The notes under the pieces were generated by a model. The model saw nothing but the letters and a program-made list of their open reading frames with translations, did not search any database and was not told the DNA's origin. A stretch of DNA of 64,000 nt from Hydrogenobacter sp. T-8 (GTDB taxonomy: Bacteria; Aquificota; Aquificia; Aquificales; Aquificaceae): assembly GCF_011006175.1 (NCBI RefSeq), contig NZ_CP048795.1:868001-932000 (forward strand), read 5' to 3'. The position numbers and the translations under genes were made by a program. Positions 33,685-42,497 of this stretch are shown piece by piece; position 1 is the first letter of the stretch, and every line of letters begins with the position of its first letter.

Positions 33685-34394
33685 TGAGGAGAAGGGTAAA
33701 CATTCGTATGCCAGCCCTTGGAGGTCAAGGTGCAGTTACCGCTGCACACATAATAGCCACAGCGGCGGACTACGAGGGCTACTATGCGGTTTCTAACCCC
33801 TTCTTTGGTGCGGAAAAGAGGATGGCACCAGCGGAGAGCTATGCACGCATAGGAATGGAGCCCATCTACGACAGAGGCGAAGTGGTCTATCCGGATGTTA
33901 TCATGGTCTTTCACCCTCAAGTCATCACCATGGGTAAATCCTACACCATGCCCTTCTACTCTGGCATAAAGAGAAAAGGTCTTATCATCATAAACACAGA
34001 GGAAGACCTACTTACCGACGAGGACAAAGAAAGACTTGAAGAGCTTGAGGTAAAAGTATTTAACTTCCCAGCTACCAAGTTTGCTATAGACATAGCAGGC
34101 ACAGAGCTTTCCACCAATATGGCTATGATAGGTGCCCTCTTTGGTGCTATAGGCGCGGTTGGCGTTGAGGCTATAGAAGAGGGTATAAAGTCAAGGTTTC
34201 TCAAGAAATTTGTAGCCTCTGGTGGAACTGCTTCTTTGGACTCTGCTCTTGAGAGGAAGTTCAAGAAAAAGCTAGAGCTAATAGAGAAAAACCTCAACAC
34301 CGCAAAGGCTGCATATGAGCTTGCTCAAAGGTGGGCACAAGAGCAGGGGCTTGAGCCTTTCCTTCCTCCCCCACCCAAAAAGGTAGCAGTGTAA
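33681..34394 (+). CDS. porG: 2-oxoacid:ferredoxin oxidoreductase gamma subunit
   Basis: The gamma subunit (237 residues) completes the ABG catalytic core. It begins NIRMPALGGQGAVTAAHIIA, the standard gamma-chain Rossmann-like start. It continues FFGAEKRMAPAESYARIG, which contacts CoA/TPP, and then STNMAMIGALFGAIG. The C-terminus is a helical extension ending in PPPPKK. It is the last gene of the operon and is followed 6 bases later by a GC hairpin. Confidence 0.92.
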   Translation: MMRRRVNIRMPALGGQGAVTAAHIIATAADYEGYYAVSNPFFGAEKRMAPAESYARIGMEPIYDRGEVVYPDVIMVFHPQVITMGKSYTMPFYSGIKRKGLIIINTEEDLLTDEDKERLEELEVKVFNFPATKFAIDIAGTELSTNMAMIGALFGAIGAVGVEAIEEGIKSRFLKKFVASGGTASLDSALERKFKKKLELIEKNLNTAKAAYELAQRWAQEQGLEPFLPPPPKKVAV

Positions 34395-34400
34395 AACCTT

Positions 34401-34415
34401 GGGGGCTTTGCCCCC
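34401..34415 (+). terminator. GC hairpin after the oxidoreductase operon
   Basis: GGGGGC-TTT-GCCCCC forms a 6-bp stem with a 3-base loop, 6 bases after the porG stop. There is no U-run after it on the plus strand, so it is a weak or factor-assisted terminator, or an mRNA 3'-end stabiliser. Confidence 0.6.
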
Positions 34416-34461
34416 CCTGTAAAAACTTGATATAGTAATAGCTAAGGTATAAAATTTAAGC

Positions 34462-35283
34462 ATGGGGTGGATGGGAACGTTTTTAAGACTGGTTTTCTTA
34501 GGTTCCTTAATAGTGTCTACACCGTCTTTTTCATGCCCTGAGGGCTTGCCAAAGTTGTCTTGGAGCTATGAAGTTTCTCGCAAGAAGGGGAAGGAATACA
34601 GAAGGGTGGATATAGAAATAGTAAAGTCAGAAAGAGTAAGCACTGTTATACCAGACAACAGATTGTCTTACAAAACATCTGTTAGTCCCGATGGTTTTAT
34701 AAGGGTGGAAGTGCTTAACAACAGCAATGAAACGATAAAAGATGTAATAATATCTCAGAGGTTTGAAGGTGTCTTTGAAGGATTAGTAAGAGCAAGACGC
34801 ATACTATCCAGAAGCCCACTTATAGTAGAAGACTTTATTACTGCTCCCTATAATATGGAAGAGGGTAAGCTCTATATAGGCATTCCAATTTTGCACGCAG
34901 GTGAACAACTACAACTTGAATACAGTGTGAAAGCTTCAATTATATACAGACCAAAGCTCGTCTCCCCTGTGGTCAAGAAGGAAGAGGTTCGTGAAAGAGT
35001 TGTTAAGAGCTATACCTTTTACTTCCCCTTGGGTAAGACAAAGCTGAATGATTTGATTGTTGAAAGACTGATAATGGAGATAAGCCTACTACCTTCTGGT
35101 GAGGACTATAGAATAAGGGTAAAGGGCTATGCGGATTCGGCTGGTAGCCTTCCTGTAAACGAGAGGATAGCAAAAGAGAGGGCAATGAATTTAATAAGTC
35201 TTATTACGAGTAGAAGTCTCGCCTGCCTTGAAAAGCACCATTACGCTGAAAGCCTTACGGGCACACCCCTTGAAGCCAAGTAA
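34462..35283 (+). CDS. Secreted protein with OmpA-like C-terminal domain
   Basis: This 273-residue protein has a signal peptide ([20 protein letters not shown]) and a beta-rich middle that resembles DUF11-like repeats ([20 protein letters not shown]). The C-terminal part resembles the OmpA peptidoglycan-binding fold: [16 protein letters not shown], then [22 protein letters not shown]. The OmpA domain is short at the end, lacking the usual last strand-helix, so binding may be altered. A TATAAA lies 8 bases before the ATG. Its 3' end overlaps hisF by 43 bases on the opposite strand. Confidence 0.65.
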   Translation: MGWMGTFLRLVFLGSLIVSTPSFSCPEGLPKLSWSYEVSRKKGKEYRRVDIEIVKSERVSTVIPDNRLSYKTSVSPDGFIRVEVLNNSNETIKDVIISQRFEGVFEGLVRARRILSRSPLIVEDFITAPYNMEEGKLYIGIPILHAGEQLQLEYSVKASIIYRPKLVSPVVKKEEVRERVVKSYTFYFPLGKTKLNDLIVERLIMEISLLPSGEDYRIRVKGYADSAGSLPVNERIAKERAMNLISLITSRSLACLEKHHYAESLTGTPLEAK

Positions 35284-36002
35284 GCCTTCAGCTCTGGTAT
35301 GCTTATTTCCTTAAAATGGAAAAGCGAAGCCGCAAGACAAGCATCCGCTCCACCGAGGGTAAAGCCCTCATAAAAATGCTCCATTGAGCCTGCTCCACCC
35401 GAGGCTATCACCGGTATGTTTACAGCTTCAGAAGCGAATCTTGTAAGTTCTATATCGTAGCCGGACTTGGTGCCATCCCTGTCCATGGAAGTTAACAGTA
35501 TCTCACCCGCTCCAAGACTTTCTACTCTCTTTGCCCACTCAATGACATCGAGCCCAGTGGGAGTTCTACCACCGTGTATGTAGACTTCCCAGCTGTTTCC
35601 CTTTCTCTTTGCATCTATGGCAACCACAATACACTGAGAGCCAAACCTCTTTGCACCCTCGTAGATGAGCTGAGGGTTTTTCACCGCAGAGGTGTTTATT
35701 GAAACCTTGTCCGCACCAGCTTCTAAGAGTTTCCTCATATCCTCAAGGTTTGATATACCACCACCTACGGTAAAAGGCATGAAAACCTCTTCTGCTACCC
35801 TCTTTACCACCTCAAGGGTTATCTTTCTGTCTTCTGCAGAGGCGGTTATATCAAGAAAGACCAGCTCATCCGCTCCTTGTTCTTCGTAAACCTTTGCCAC
35901 CTCCACTGGGTCGCCTGCGTCCACAAGGTTTAAAAACCTCACCCCTTTTACCACCCTTCCCTTATCAACGTCAAGACAGGGTATTATCCTCTTCGCTAAC
36001 AT
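35241..36002 (-). CDS. hisF: Imidazole glycerol phosphate synthase cyclase subunit
   Basis: HisF closes the imidazole ring in histidine synthesis with HisH and releases AICAR. The 253-residue beta/alpha barrel starts [20 protein letters not shown]. The catalytic aspartates are in PCLDVDKG and [15 protein letters not shown], with phosphate loops [10 protein letters not shown] and [12 protein letters not shown]. The ATG at 36002 was chosen because it gives the canonical N-terminus and lies one base after the mutL stop. Longer readings would extend into mutL. Confidence 0.97.
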   Translation of the reverse strand: MLAKRIIPCLDVDKGRVVKGVRFLNLVDAGDPVEVAKVYEEQGADELVFLDITASAEDRKITLEVVKRVAEEVFMPFTVGGGISNLEDMRKLLEAGADKVSINTSAVKNPQLIYEGAKRFGSQCIVVAIDAKRKGNSWEVYIHGGRTPTGLDVIEWAKRVESLGAGEILLTSMDRDGTKSGYDIELTRFASEAVNIPVIASGGAGSMEHFYEGFTLGGADACLAASLFHFKEISIPELKAYLASRGVPVRLSA

Positions 36003-36003
36003 C

Positions 36004-37284
36004 TTAGCCTCTCTGGAGCTTTTTGTAGATATCGCCAAGATATATCCGGTAGTATATGGGTCTGCCATGAGGGCACACTTCCTTATTCTCAAAGGAAAGC
36101 CACAGGTTTAAAAGCTCCTTTGCCCTCTTTTGGTCAAGTCTGTCTCCTGCCTTTATGGAAGACCTACAAGCCTTGTCCTCTTCCATCTTAAGAACCTCGT
36201 AATTATACCTTTCTGAAAGCAAATGCTGGTCAAAGAAATAGAGATAATCTCCCAGCTTAGCCACAATTAGCGTGTTATCTATTATACCAATAAGCTCTGG
36301 CTCTGTTTGGTATTCCGCCTTTTTTTGAGATAACAAGGCAGGCATGTGTTTGTGCCTTGTTTCCAGAGCAGACTTTATGAGGTTTTTTACATTACCTTCT
36401 TTGAGAATTTTCACCTCTGTCTTCTTTGGATGGACGTTTACATCCAAAAGGTATGGAGGCACTCGCACATAACAAAGCACTAAACCAGTCTTTCCCAAAG
36501 TCCTTCTAACATACTCAGAGAGGCTTTTGTTTTGCACTGGTCTACCATTTATAAAAAGGAAAAGCTCTTTTCCCTCTCTGTTTAAGGGAAGTAGTAAGTC
36601 AACTTTAAAGGATTGCTCTTCTTTTGTTATATGCTCCAACTTAACTTGAAAAACTTCTTCCGCCCGTTCCTTTATGTCTATAGCAGGCTTAAGATGGTAT
36701 ATATCTTTCCCCTCTGCCCTTAAGCGAAAGGCAGTTTTTGGGTTTGCCAAGGCAAGAGCTTTAAAGACTTTGTATATTTTTCTTCTCTCTGTGTCTTCTT
36801 TTCCAAGGAAGGCGCTTCTCACAGGCGCATTATAAAAGAGGTCATAAACCTCTACATGCGTTCCCACAGGCATACCAACGAGTTTTTCACTTACCACCTT
36901 TCCACCTTCAACTTTTAGCTCTTTACCTACCTCTTCTTGGAAAAACCTTGACCTAAGAACCATCTTACTTACAAGACTGATAGCGTGAAGGGCTTCACCC
37001 CTAAAGCCATAGGTGGAAAGGCTTTGAAGGTCTTCAAGGGTTCTTAGTTTACTCGTTGCTCCGCTCATTACCGCTTTACTTATATCTTCTGAGGGTATTC
37101 CTATGCCATTATCCCGCACGCTTATATACCTCTTGCCGCCCTTTATTACTTCCACATCGACAAAGGTAGCACCTGCATCAAGAGAGTTTTCCATAAGCTC
37201 TTTGACGCATTCCGCAGGACCTTCTATAACCTCTCCAGAGGATATGCGGTTTTTCACCTCTTCTGGCAGAAGATTTATACGCAT
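36004..37284 (-). CDS. mutL: DNA mismatch repair endonuclease MutL (short form)
   Basis: The N-terminal GHKL ATPase is clear: [44 protein letters not shown] and the HVNPKKTEV-like [12 protein letters not shown]. The C-terminal domain has [12 protein letters not shown] at about residues 359-370, matching the DQHA(X)2E(X)4E nuclease motif with L for A, and the zinc-site CPHGRP. At 426 residues it nearly lacks the linker between domains, as in Aquifex MutL. It probably nicks DNA without MutH. Confidence 0.95.
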   Translation of the reverse strand: MRINLLPEEVKNRISSGEVIEGPAECVKELMENSLDAGATFVDVEVIKGGKRYISVRDNGIGIPSEDISKAVMSGATSKLRTLEDLQSLSTYGFRGEALHAISLVSKMVLRSRFFQEEVGKELKVEGGKVVSEKLVGMPVGTHVEVYDLFYNAPVRSAFLGKEDTERRKIYKVFKALALANPKTAFRLRAEGKDIYHLKPAIDIKERAEEVFQVKLEHITKEEQSFKVDLLLPLNREGKELFLFINGRPVQNKSLSEYVRRTLGKTGLVLCYVRVPPYLLDVNVHPKKTEVKILKEGNVKNLIKSALETRHKHMPALLSQKKAEYQTEPELIGIIDNTLIVAKLGDYLYFFDQHLLSERYNYEVLKMEEDKACRSSIKAGDRLDQKRAKELLNLWLSFENKEVCPHGRPIYYRIYLGDIYKKLQRG

Positions 37285-37375
37285 AAGAATATAAGATATG
37301 CTTATTTATGCCTTAAACATCTCTAATTGCTTTTGGATAAACATTTGTTATCTTATTTAACAAGGAGGTGGAAAA

Positions 37376-37843
37376 ATGGTAAGGTACTTTCTAATCATTT
37401 TCACTCTCTTGTTTCTTGCTTTTGCTCAAGAGGATGATGTGCTTATAAAAACACCTCTTACGAAACGTCTTGAAGAATTCAATGTAAGCATAGGTATAGT
37501 TAGCGTTGACGAGCTCAAAAAAACCTTCCCGAGAGCTTACAGTCTGTTAGAGAAGCACAATGGCGTACCAGCAAAGCATGATACTCACCATCTTGCAGTG
37601 GCTATTTGGAAAAAGGAAGGTGACAAGATAGTCTACCTCTCTAACTTTAAGGTTGAGGCAGAAGTTAGGTCTCCCATACTAAGAGCTCAGAAGAAGGAGC
37701 TTCACAAGTATCCTCATACACATGGCGACAACTTTGGAGGATGGTTTCAGATGGAAGAAAAGGGGCTTTATTCAATAAACATTTACATAAAGGACGAAAA
37801 GGGAAAAACCCGGAAGGTTAACTACGACTACATGCTCCAGTAA
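37376..37843 (+). CDS. Secreted hypothetical protein, histidine-rich
   Basis: This 155-residue protein has a signal peptide (MVRYFLIIFTLLFLAFAQ) and a single beta-rich domain. Histidines cluster in KHDTHHLAVAIW and LHKYPHTHGDNFGGWF, so a metal-binding role is possible. The final GLYSINIYIKDEKGKTRKV resembles the end of FixH- or YtkA-like periplasmic domains. The family is not firmly recognised. A strong ribosome site, AAGGAGGTGG, precedes the ATG. Confidence 0.6.
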   Translation: MVRYFLIIFTLLFLAFAQEDDVLIKTPLTKRLEEFNVSIGIVSVDELKKTFPRAYSLLEKHNGVPAKHDTHHLAVAIWKKEGDKIVYLSNFKVEAEVRSPILRAQKKELHKYPHTHGDNFGGWFQMEEKGLYSINIYIKDEKGKTRKVNYDYMLQ

Positions 37844-37913
37844 TCCTACAAGGCTGAGCTTTCTCACAGTAAACTCTTAGCAAGAACTTAACTTTATACA
37901 TAGGAGGAATACT

Positions 37914-39854
37914 ATGCCCAACAGACTTATAAGCTCAAAGAGCCCATACCTTCAGAAGTCTGCCTATCAGCCAGTAGATTGGTATGAGTGGTCAGAGGAA
38001 GCCTTCCAGAGGGCAAGGGAAGAGGATAAGCCCATACTGCTCTCCATAGGCGGTGTGTGGTGCCACTGGTGTCATGTAATGGCTCATGAGAGCTTTGAAG
38101 ACCCAGAGATAGCCAGAATAATAAACGAGAACTTTATTCCCATCAAGGTAGATAGGGATGAGCGTCCCGATGTGGACAGAAGGTATCAGGAGGTAGTTAT
38201 AGCCCTCACCAACTCCGGAGGATGGCCCCTAACGGTATTTTTAACCCCGGAGGGTAAAGCCTTCTTTGGAGGTACCTATTTCCCACCCAATGACCGCTGG
38301 GGAAGGCCGGGCTTTAAAAGCCTGCTCTTAAGGATAGCCCAGCTCTGGAAGGAAGACAGACAACGGGTCCTTAGGTCTGCAGAGAGCATATATGAAAGCC
38401 TCATAAACTACAGCAGGCAGAGCTTTAAGGACCCAGTGGAGGAAGACCTGCTCCAGCAAGGCATATCCACCCTCCTTGCCAGCATAGACTACCAATGGGG
38501 AGGCATAGGAGCCGCTCCCAAGTTTCACCATGCCAAAGCCTTTGAACTGCTTATACATCACCACCACTTTGCTCCATCACCCCTCCTACAAAGAGCCATA
38601 ATGAGTTCCTTGGATGCCATGGCAAAGGGTGGCGTATACGACCATCTTCTTGGGGGCTTTTTTAGGTATTCCACCGACGAAAAATGGCACATACCACACT
38701 TTGAGAAGATGCTATATGACAATGCAGAGCTTTTGAGCCTGTATTCCATAGCCTACAAGGTTTTTGGAAGGGACCTATACAGAAAAACCGCAGAAGGTAT
38801 AGTAAACTATTATAGGCTCTATGGCTACGACCCTGAGGGCGGCTTTTATGCCTCTCAGGATGCGGACATAGGAGTGCTCGACGAGGGAGGATATTACACC
38901 TTTACCCGGAAAGAAATTGAGAGCCTCTTGAGCCCTGAGGAGCTAAGGGTGTTTAGCCTTCACTTTGGTCTGGCGGATATGCCACACGAGCCAGAAAAAA
39001 AGGTGCTATACATAAACATAGAAGAGGAAGAGGTTGCAAGGGTAACAGGAGCGGAGCTTGAGGAGGTGAAAAGGCTTTTGGGCTCAGCCAAGGCTAAACT
39101 CCTCCAACACAGACAAAAGAGGGAAATGCCCTACATAGACAAAACAGTCTACACAAACTGGAACGCCCTTATGATATGTGCCTTGTGTGAATACTGGAAG
39201 GTCTTCTCAGACAGCTGGGCTTTAGACACTGCAAGGCGGAGCGCCCAGAGGATTTTGGAAGAATACTACAAAGAGGGTGCCCTTTTGCACAAGGAGGGTG
39301 TGGAAGGCTTTTCTGAGGACTATATTTTCCTTGCGGGTGCCCTTCTTTCCCTTTTTGAACTTACACAAGAGAAGAGGTATCTTGAGCTCTCAGGAGAGAT
39401 AATGAGGAAGGCTTTGGAGCTTTTCTGGGATGAGGAGGGCTGGGGTTTTTATGATACTGCAAAAACCGGTAATGGGCTTTTAAACATAAGGCTTAAGAAC
39501 CTTCAGGACACACCCACCCAGTCGGTAAACGGCTATGCACCCTATGTGCTTCTCTTGCTTGGCACTCTGACCGGTGATGGCAGGTTTATTGACTATGCGG
39601 AGAAAACCCTACAGGCTTTTTCAAGGTTTGTAAGGGAAGTGCCTATGGTGTCTCATTCTTACCTTATTAGCCTTTACTCCTATCTGAAGGGTATATACAA
39701 GGTAGAGACAAGAGACTATTTTGAGCAAGCTCTGAAGCTCTTTAGACCCTTTAAGTTTGTCCTTAGGTCTGAGGTGGAAGGGTTGATAATATGCGAGGGG
39801 CAAACCTGCCAGCGGTTTGACAGTCTTAATGAAATCTTAACAAAAGCGCACTAA
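37914..39854 (+). CDS. Thioredoxin-domain DUF255 / YyaL-like protein
   Basis: This 646-residue protein has an N-terminal thioredoxin-fold DUF255 domain (about 1-165) with active-site-like [18 protein letters not shown] and [21 protein letters not shown] long alpha/alpha-barrel domain (about 190-620) of the N-acylglucosamine-epimerase-like type follows, with [12 protein letters not shown] and [12 protein letters not shown]. The family includes spermatogenesis-associated protein 20; its biochemical role is unknown. AGGAGG precedes the ATG. Confidence 0.9.
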   Translation: MPNRLISSKSPYLQKSAYQPVDWYEWSEEAFQRAREEDKPILLSIGGVWCHWCHVMAHESFEDPEIARIINENFIPIKVDRDERPDVDRRYQEVVIALTNSGGWPLTVFLTPEGKAFFGGTYFPPNDRWGRPGFKSLLLRIAQLWKEDRQRVLRSAESIYESLINYSRQSFKDPVEEDLLQQGISTLLASIDYQWGGIGAAPKFHHAKAFELLIHHHHFAPSPLLQRAIMSSLDAMAKGGVYDHLLGGFFRYSTDEKWHIPHFEKMLYDNAELLSLYSIAYKVFGRDLYRKTAEGIVNYYRLYGYDPEGGFYASQDADIGVLDEGGYYTFTRKEIESLLSPEELRVFSLHFGLADMPHEPEKKVLYINIEEEEVARVTGAELEEVKRLLGSAKAKLLQHRQKREMPYIDKTVYTNWNALMICALCEYWKVFSDSWALDTARRSAQRILEEYYKEGALLHKEGVEGFSEDYIFLAGALLSLFELTQEKRYLELSGEIMRKALELFWDEEGWGFYDTAKTGNGLLNIRLKNLQDTPTQSVNGYAPYVLLLLGTLTGDGRFIDYAEKTLQAFSRFVREVPMVSHSYLISLYSYLKGIYKVETRDYFEQALKLFRPFKFVLRSEVEGLIICEGQTCQRFDSLNEILTKAH

Positions 39855-39881
39855 AATTATATACAAAAGGAGGTGCTAAGG

Positions 39882-40262
39882 ATGCTGATAAGCTACGAAA
39901 CCAGCAAGGGTGTTGATGAAGTAAAGCAAGCCATTGAAGAGAAGGCAAAGGAGAAGGGCTTTGGAGTTATGGCGGTTCATGAAGTTTCAAAGGTCTTGGA
40001 AAATAAGGGTGTGCCCATAAGCTACAAGTGTGTAATAGTTGAAGTCTGTTCTCCAAAGCATGCAAGCAAAGTGCTCTCCACAGACCCTTACATATCCACC
40101 GCCATGCCCTGCAGGATAGCCATCTTTGAAGAAAATGGTAAAACGGTAGTGAGCACCATGGCTCCCACTGAAATGCTCTCCATGTTTGAAAGACCAGAAC
40201 TGGAAGATATCGCACAAGAGGTAGAAGAGCTCATGGAGCAGATAATGGAGGAGTGCCTATGA
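39882..40262 (+). CDS. DUF302-family protein
   Basis: This 126-residue protein is of the DUF302 family: SYETSKGVDEVKQAIEEKAK, FGVMAVHEVS, VEVCSPKHASKVLSTDP and MPCRIAIFEENGKTVVS. The family is small and soluble with no settled function; some members bind metals or small ligands. The ATG at 39882 was chosen because AAAAGGAGGTG ends 6 bases before it; a GTG at 39873 overlaps that site. It overlaps the next small gene by 4 bases. Confidence 0.85.
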   Translation: MLISYETSKGVDEVKQAIEEKAKEKGFGVMAVHEVSKVLENKGVPISYKCVIVEVCSPKHASKVLSTDPYISTAMPCRIAIFEENGKTVVSTMAPTEMLSMFERPELEDIAQEVEELMEQIMEECL

Positions 40263-40435
40263 AGGTGCTTAGTGTAAAGGACAAGAAGGTGGCAAGAAGG
40301 TTAACAGACAGACTTCTAAAAAAGGGTCTTGTGGTTGCACAGGCGGAGAAGGAAGAGGACCTAAAAAAGGACTTATCCAAGAAGGCGGACGTGGTTATCT
40401 TGTTTTCAGAGGGTGTATCCAAAACTCTTGACTAA
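40259..40435 (+). CDS. Small hypothetical protein
   Basis: This 58-residue charged protein begins MKVLSVKDKKVARRLTDRLL. It starts in an ATGA overlap with the DUF302 gene and ends 30 bases inside the convergent era gene. The beta-alpha pattern resembles a tiny regulator, perhaps half of a Rossmann-like fold (ADVVILFSEG). No family was recognised. Confidence 0.55.
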   Translation: MKVLSVKDKKVARRLTDRLLKKGLVVAQAEKEEDLKKDLSKKADVVILFSEGVSKTLD

Positions 40436-41311
40436 TTCTGGTCTCTTCTTCCAGTCTGGCTTTACCCTTACAAAAAGCTCAAGGTAGACCTTCCTGCCTG
40501 TTATAAGCTCTAACTCTTCTCTTGCCATCTTGCCTATGGACTTTAGTCTCTGCCCGCCTTTTCCTATGATTATAGGCTTGTAGTTCTCCCTATCTACTAC
40601 AATGTCCGCCTTTATGACAAGGACGCTTGGGTCGTGCTTTCCTTCAGAAACTTCCGTTATAAGCACCGCCACGCCCTGAGGGATTTCTTGGTGAACCTTT
40701 AGCAAGACCTTTTCCCTTATTATCTCTGCAGCCATAAGCCTAAAGGGTAGGTCTGTGACCATCTCCTCGGGAAATAGTGGCTCACCCTCTGGAAGGTATT
40801 TTATTATGGTCTTGAGAAGCTCATCTATGTTATAGCCCTTTAAGGCACTTATGGGTATTATCTCTTTTATTTGCGGATACTCCTTTGAAAGCTCTTCTGC
40901 AAGAGGTAAGAGATTTTCTACACCCCCTACCTTGTCCACCTTGTTTATAAGGAGGAAAACAGGTTTGTTTTCCGCATAGGGCTTTATGTATTTTTCAAAG
41001 ACTTGTCTATCGTCATCCCTGAAGCCGTCCTCCGCATCTATCATAAAGAGTATAAGGTCCGCATCCTCTAAGGAAGTGCTTGCGGTCTGCACCATAGCCT
41101 CTCCCAGTGCATCCCTTGGTCTGTATATGCCAGGGGTATCTAAAAAAACTATCTGTGCCTGCTCTGGTATGTTTTTCACACCAAGCACCCTTATGCGTGT
41201 AGTCCCTGGCTTTGGAGAGATAATAGAAACCTTCGTGCCTAATATTTGGTTCAGAAGCGTGGATTTGCCCACATTCGGTTTGCCTACGATAGCTACATAT
41301 CCTACCTTCAT
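40406..41311 (-). CDS. era: Era GTPase
   Basis: Era binds 16S rRNA near its 3' end and GTP, and assists 30S maturation. The 301-residue protein has P-loop GKPNVGKSTLLNQILG, FLDTPGIYRPRDALGEAM and INKVDKVGG. The C-terminal KH domain carries IIGKGGQRLKSIGKMAREEL and FVRVKPDWKKRPE. The ATG at 41311 was chosen to start MKVGYVAIVG; an upstream TTG adds one residue. Confidence 0.97.
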   Translation of the reverse strand: MKVGYVAIVGKPNVGKSTLLNQILGTKVSIISPKPGTTRIRVLGVKNIPEQAQIVFLDTPGIYRPRDALGEAMVQTASTSLEDADLILFMIDAEDGFRDDDRQVFEKYIKPYAENKPVFLLINKVDKVGGVENLLPLAEELSKEYPQIKEIIPISALKGYNIDELLKTIIKYLPEGEPLFPEEMVTDLPFRLMAAEIIREKVLLKVHQEIPQGVAVLITEVSEGKHDPSVLVIKADIVVDRENYKPIIIGKGGQRLKSIGKMAREELELITGRKVYLELFVRVKPDWKKRPELVKSFGYTL

Positions 41312-41319
41312 CAAAGTTA

Positions 41320-42045
41320 TTATAAGCCAAGCTCTGCAATAATTAAAAGCACTATTCCAAGTAAGACTACCGCAAAAGAAGCACCAGAGGCGTAAACCTT
41401 TGAAGGAAGCCTTTTAGCTAAAAGTCCACCCGTTAGTGTTCCAAAAACAAGCCCTGCAAGACCCATAGCTATAAACCGCCAGTCAAGAGAAAGTAGGTCA
41501 AGGTTTTGATAAAAGCTAAGCCTTATGAGTATATTGGAAGTAAAGTAGAGGTTAAGCATAAGCCTTATGGAGTAGGGGTCAAAAAGGTGCTGACTAAGGA
41601 AAACGAGGGGTGGCGGTCCTCCCATACCCATAAGCCCTGCAAAAAGACCACCAAGAAAACCCACAGGAAAAGCCATATGTCTACCAAGCCTAACTTTTAA
41701 AAGCCCCCTCTGGACCAGCAGGTTATAAACTCCCAAAGCGAGGATAAAAGCTCCTATGGTGAGTTTTAGGGTCTTTGTGTCTGCCTTGTCCAAAAGATAT
41801 GCACCCAAGAATATTCCTGGCACTGAACCCGCTATTAGAGAAAAAAGTAGCTTTGTCTCTATTTTTCCCTTCCTGTTTTGATACAGAAGGCTGAGAGTTC
41901 CAAAGAGGTTGAAAATGGCAGAGGACACAACCACCATCTTGGGGTCATACAACATGGAAAGAATACCTATTATGAATATCCCAGCTCCAAAACCTGTTAT
42001 AGATTGAAAAAACCAAGCAAAGGAGACCACAAAAAAGGGTATCAT
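41320..42045 (-). CDS. TauE/SafE-family membrane permease
   Basis: This 241-residue protein has about seven hydrophobic segments. It shows the two conserved halves of the sulfite/sulfonate exporter family: SITGFGAGIFIIGIL and GFLGGLFAGLMGMGGPPPLVFL. It could export or import sulfur oxyanions or organic sulfur anions, which fits a sulfur-oxidising lifestyle, but the substrate is unproved. It is coupled to the upstream helical gene by 4 bases and lies 8 bases before era. Confidence 0.85.
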   Translation of the reverse strand: MIPFFVVSFAWFFQSITGFGAGIFIIGILSMLYDPKMVVVSSAIFNLFGTLSLLYQNRKGKIETKLLFSLIAGSVPGIFLGAYLLDKADTKTLKLTIGAFILALGVYNLLVQRGLLKVRLGRHMAFPVGFLGGLFAGLMGMGGPPPLVFLSQHLFDPYSIRLMLNLYFTSNILIRLSFYQNLDLLSLDWRFIAMGLAGLVFGTLTGGLLAKRLPSKVYASGASFAVVLLGIVLLIIAELGL

Positions 42046-42497
42046 TTACCAAAAATTGACTTTATAAAGTTTATAAACCCTCCAAACCTTCTCTTAAACT
42101 CCATGCGTAGGTTTTCTACCCATTCACCTATTCTGCCAGAGGTTTTTGAAAGAAGGGACTTATCTTTTATGTGGTCTGTGAAGAGAAACTCTTTTAACAC
42201 TTCGTTGGTCTCCTCAAGAGCCCTTATAAGGCGTTTTAGCTCCTCTTTGTTTTCAAAGTTTGCCTTGTTTATGGCTTGCTCAAGGCTTTTGAGTATACCC
42301 TCAAGGGCACTATCAAAGCTCGCATTCCTCGCCTGTGTGTCTGTGGGAAACTGGTTTATAAGTTCTACCAGTTTTGACTTTAGCCTAAAGCGGTATTCAG
42401 AAAGCAAGGAGGGAAAGGGTTCCTTTGAAGGCATGTCTTGGAAAAACTCCTCCACTATTAGGACAACCCTTTCCTCTATGCTGTATATCCTATCCAT
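42042..42497 (-). CDS. Hypothetical coiled-coil protein
   Basis: This 151-residue, almost wholly helical protein starts MDRIYSIEERVVLIVEEFFQ. It has coiled-coil heptads through LEGILKSLEQAINKANFENK and a terminal hydrophobic FGGFINFIKSIFGK. It sits between the FBP aldolase/phosphatase gene (one-base overlap) and the permease gene (4-base overlap). No family was recognised. Confidence 0.6.
   Translation of the reverse strand: MDRIYSIEERVVLIVEEFFQDMPSKEPFPSLLSEYRFRLKSKLVELINQFPTDTQARNASFDSALEGILKSLEQAINKANFENKEELKRLIRALEETNEVLKEFLFTDHIKDKSLLSKTSGRIGEWVENLRMEFKRRFGGFINFIKSIFGK

Noticed and set aside
34462-35283. OmpA-like protein as a frameshifted pseudogene
   Set aside because: The OmpA-like end is short, but no continuation of the domain was found in other frames within the overlapped hisF region; left as an intact gene with doubt.
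36003-36092. Upstream extension of hisF
   Set aside because: The extra 30 residues lie inside mutL and do not resemble His[13 protein letters not shown] is the standard start.
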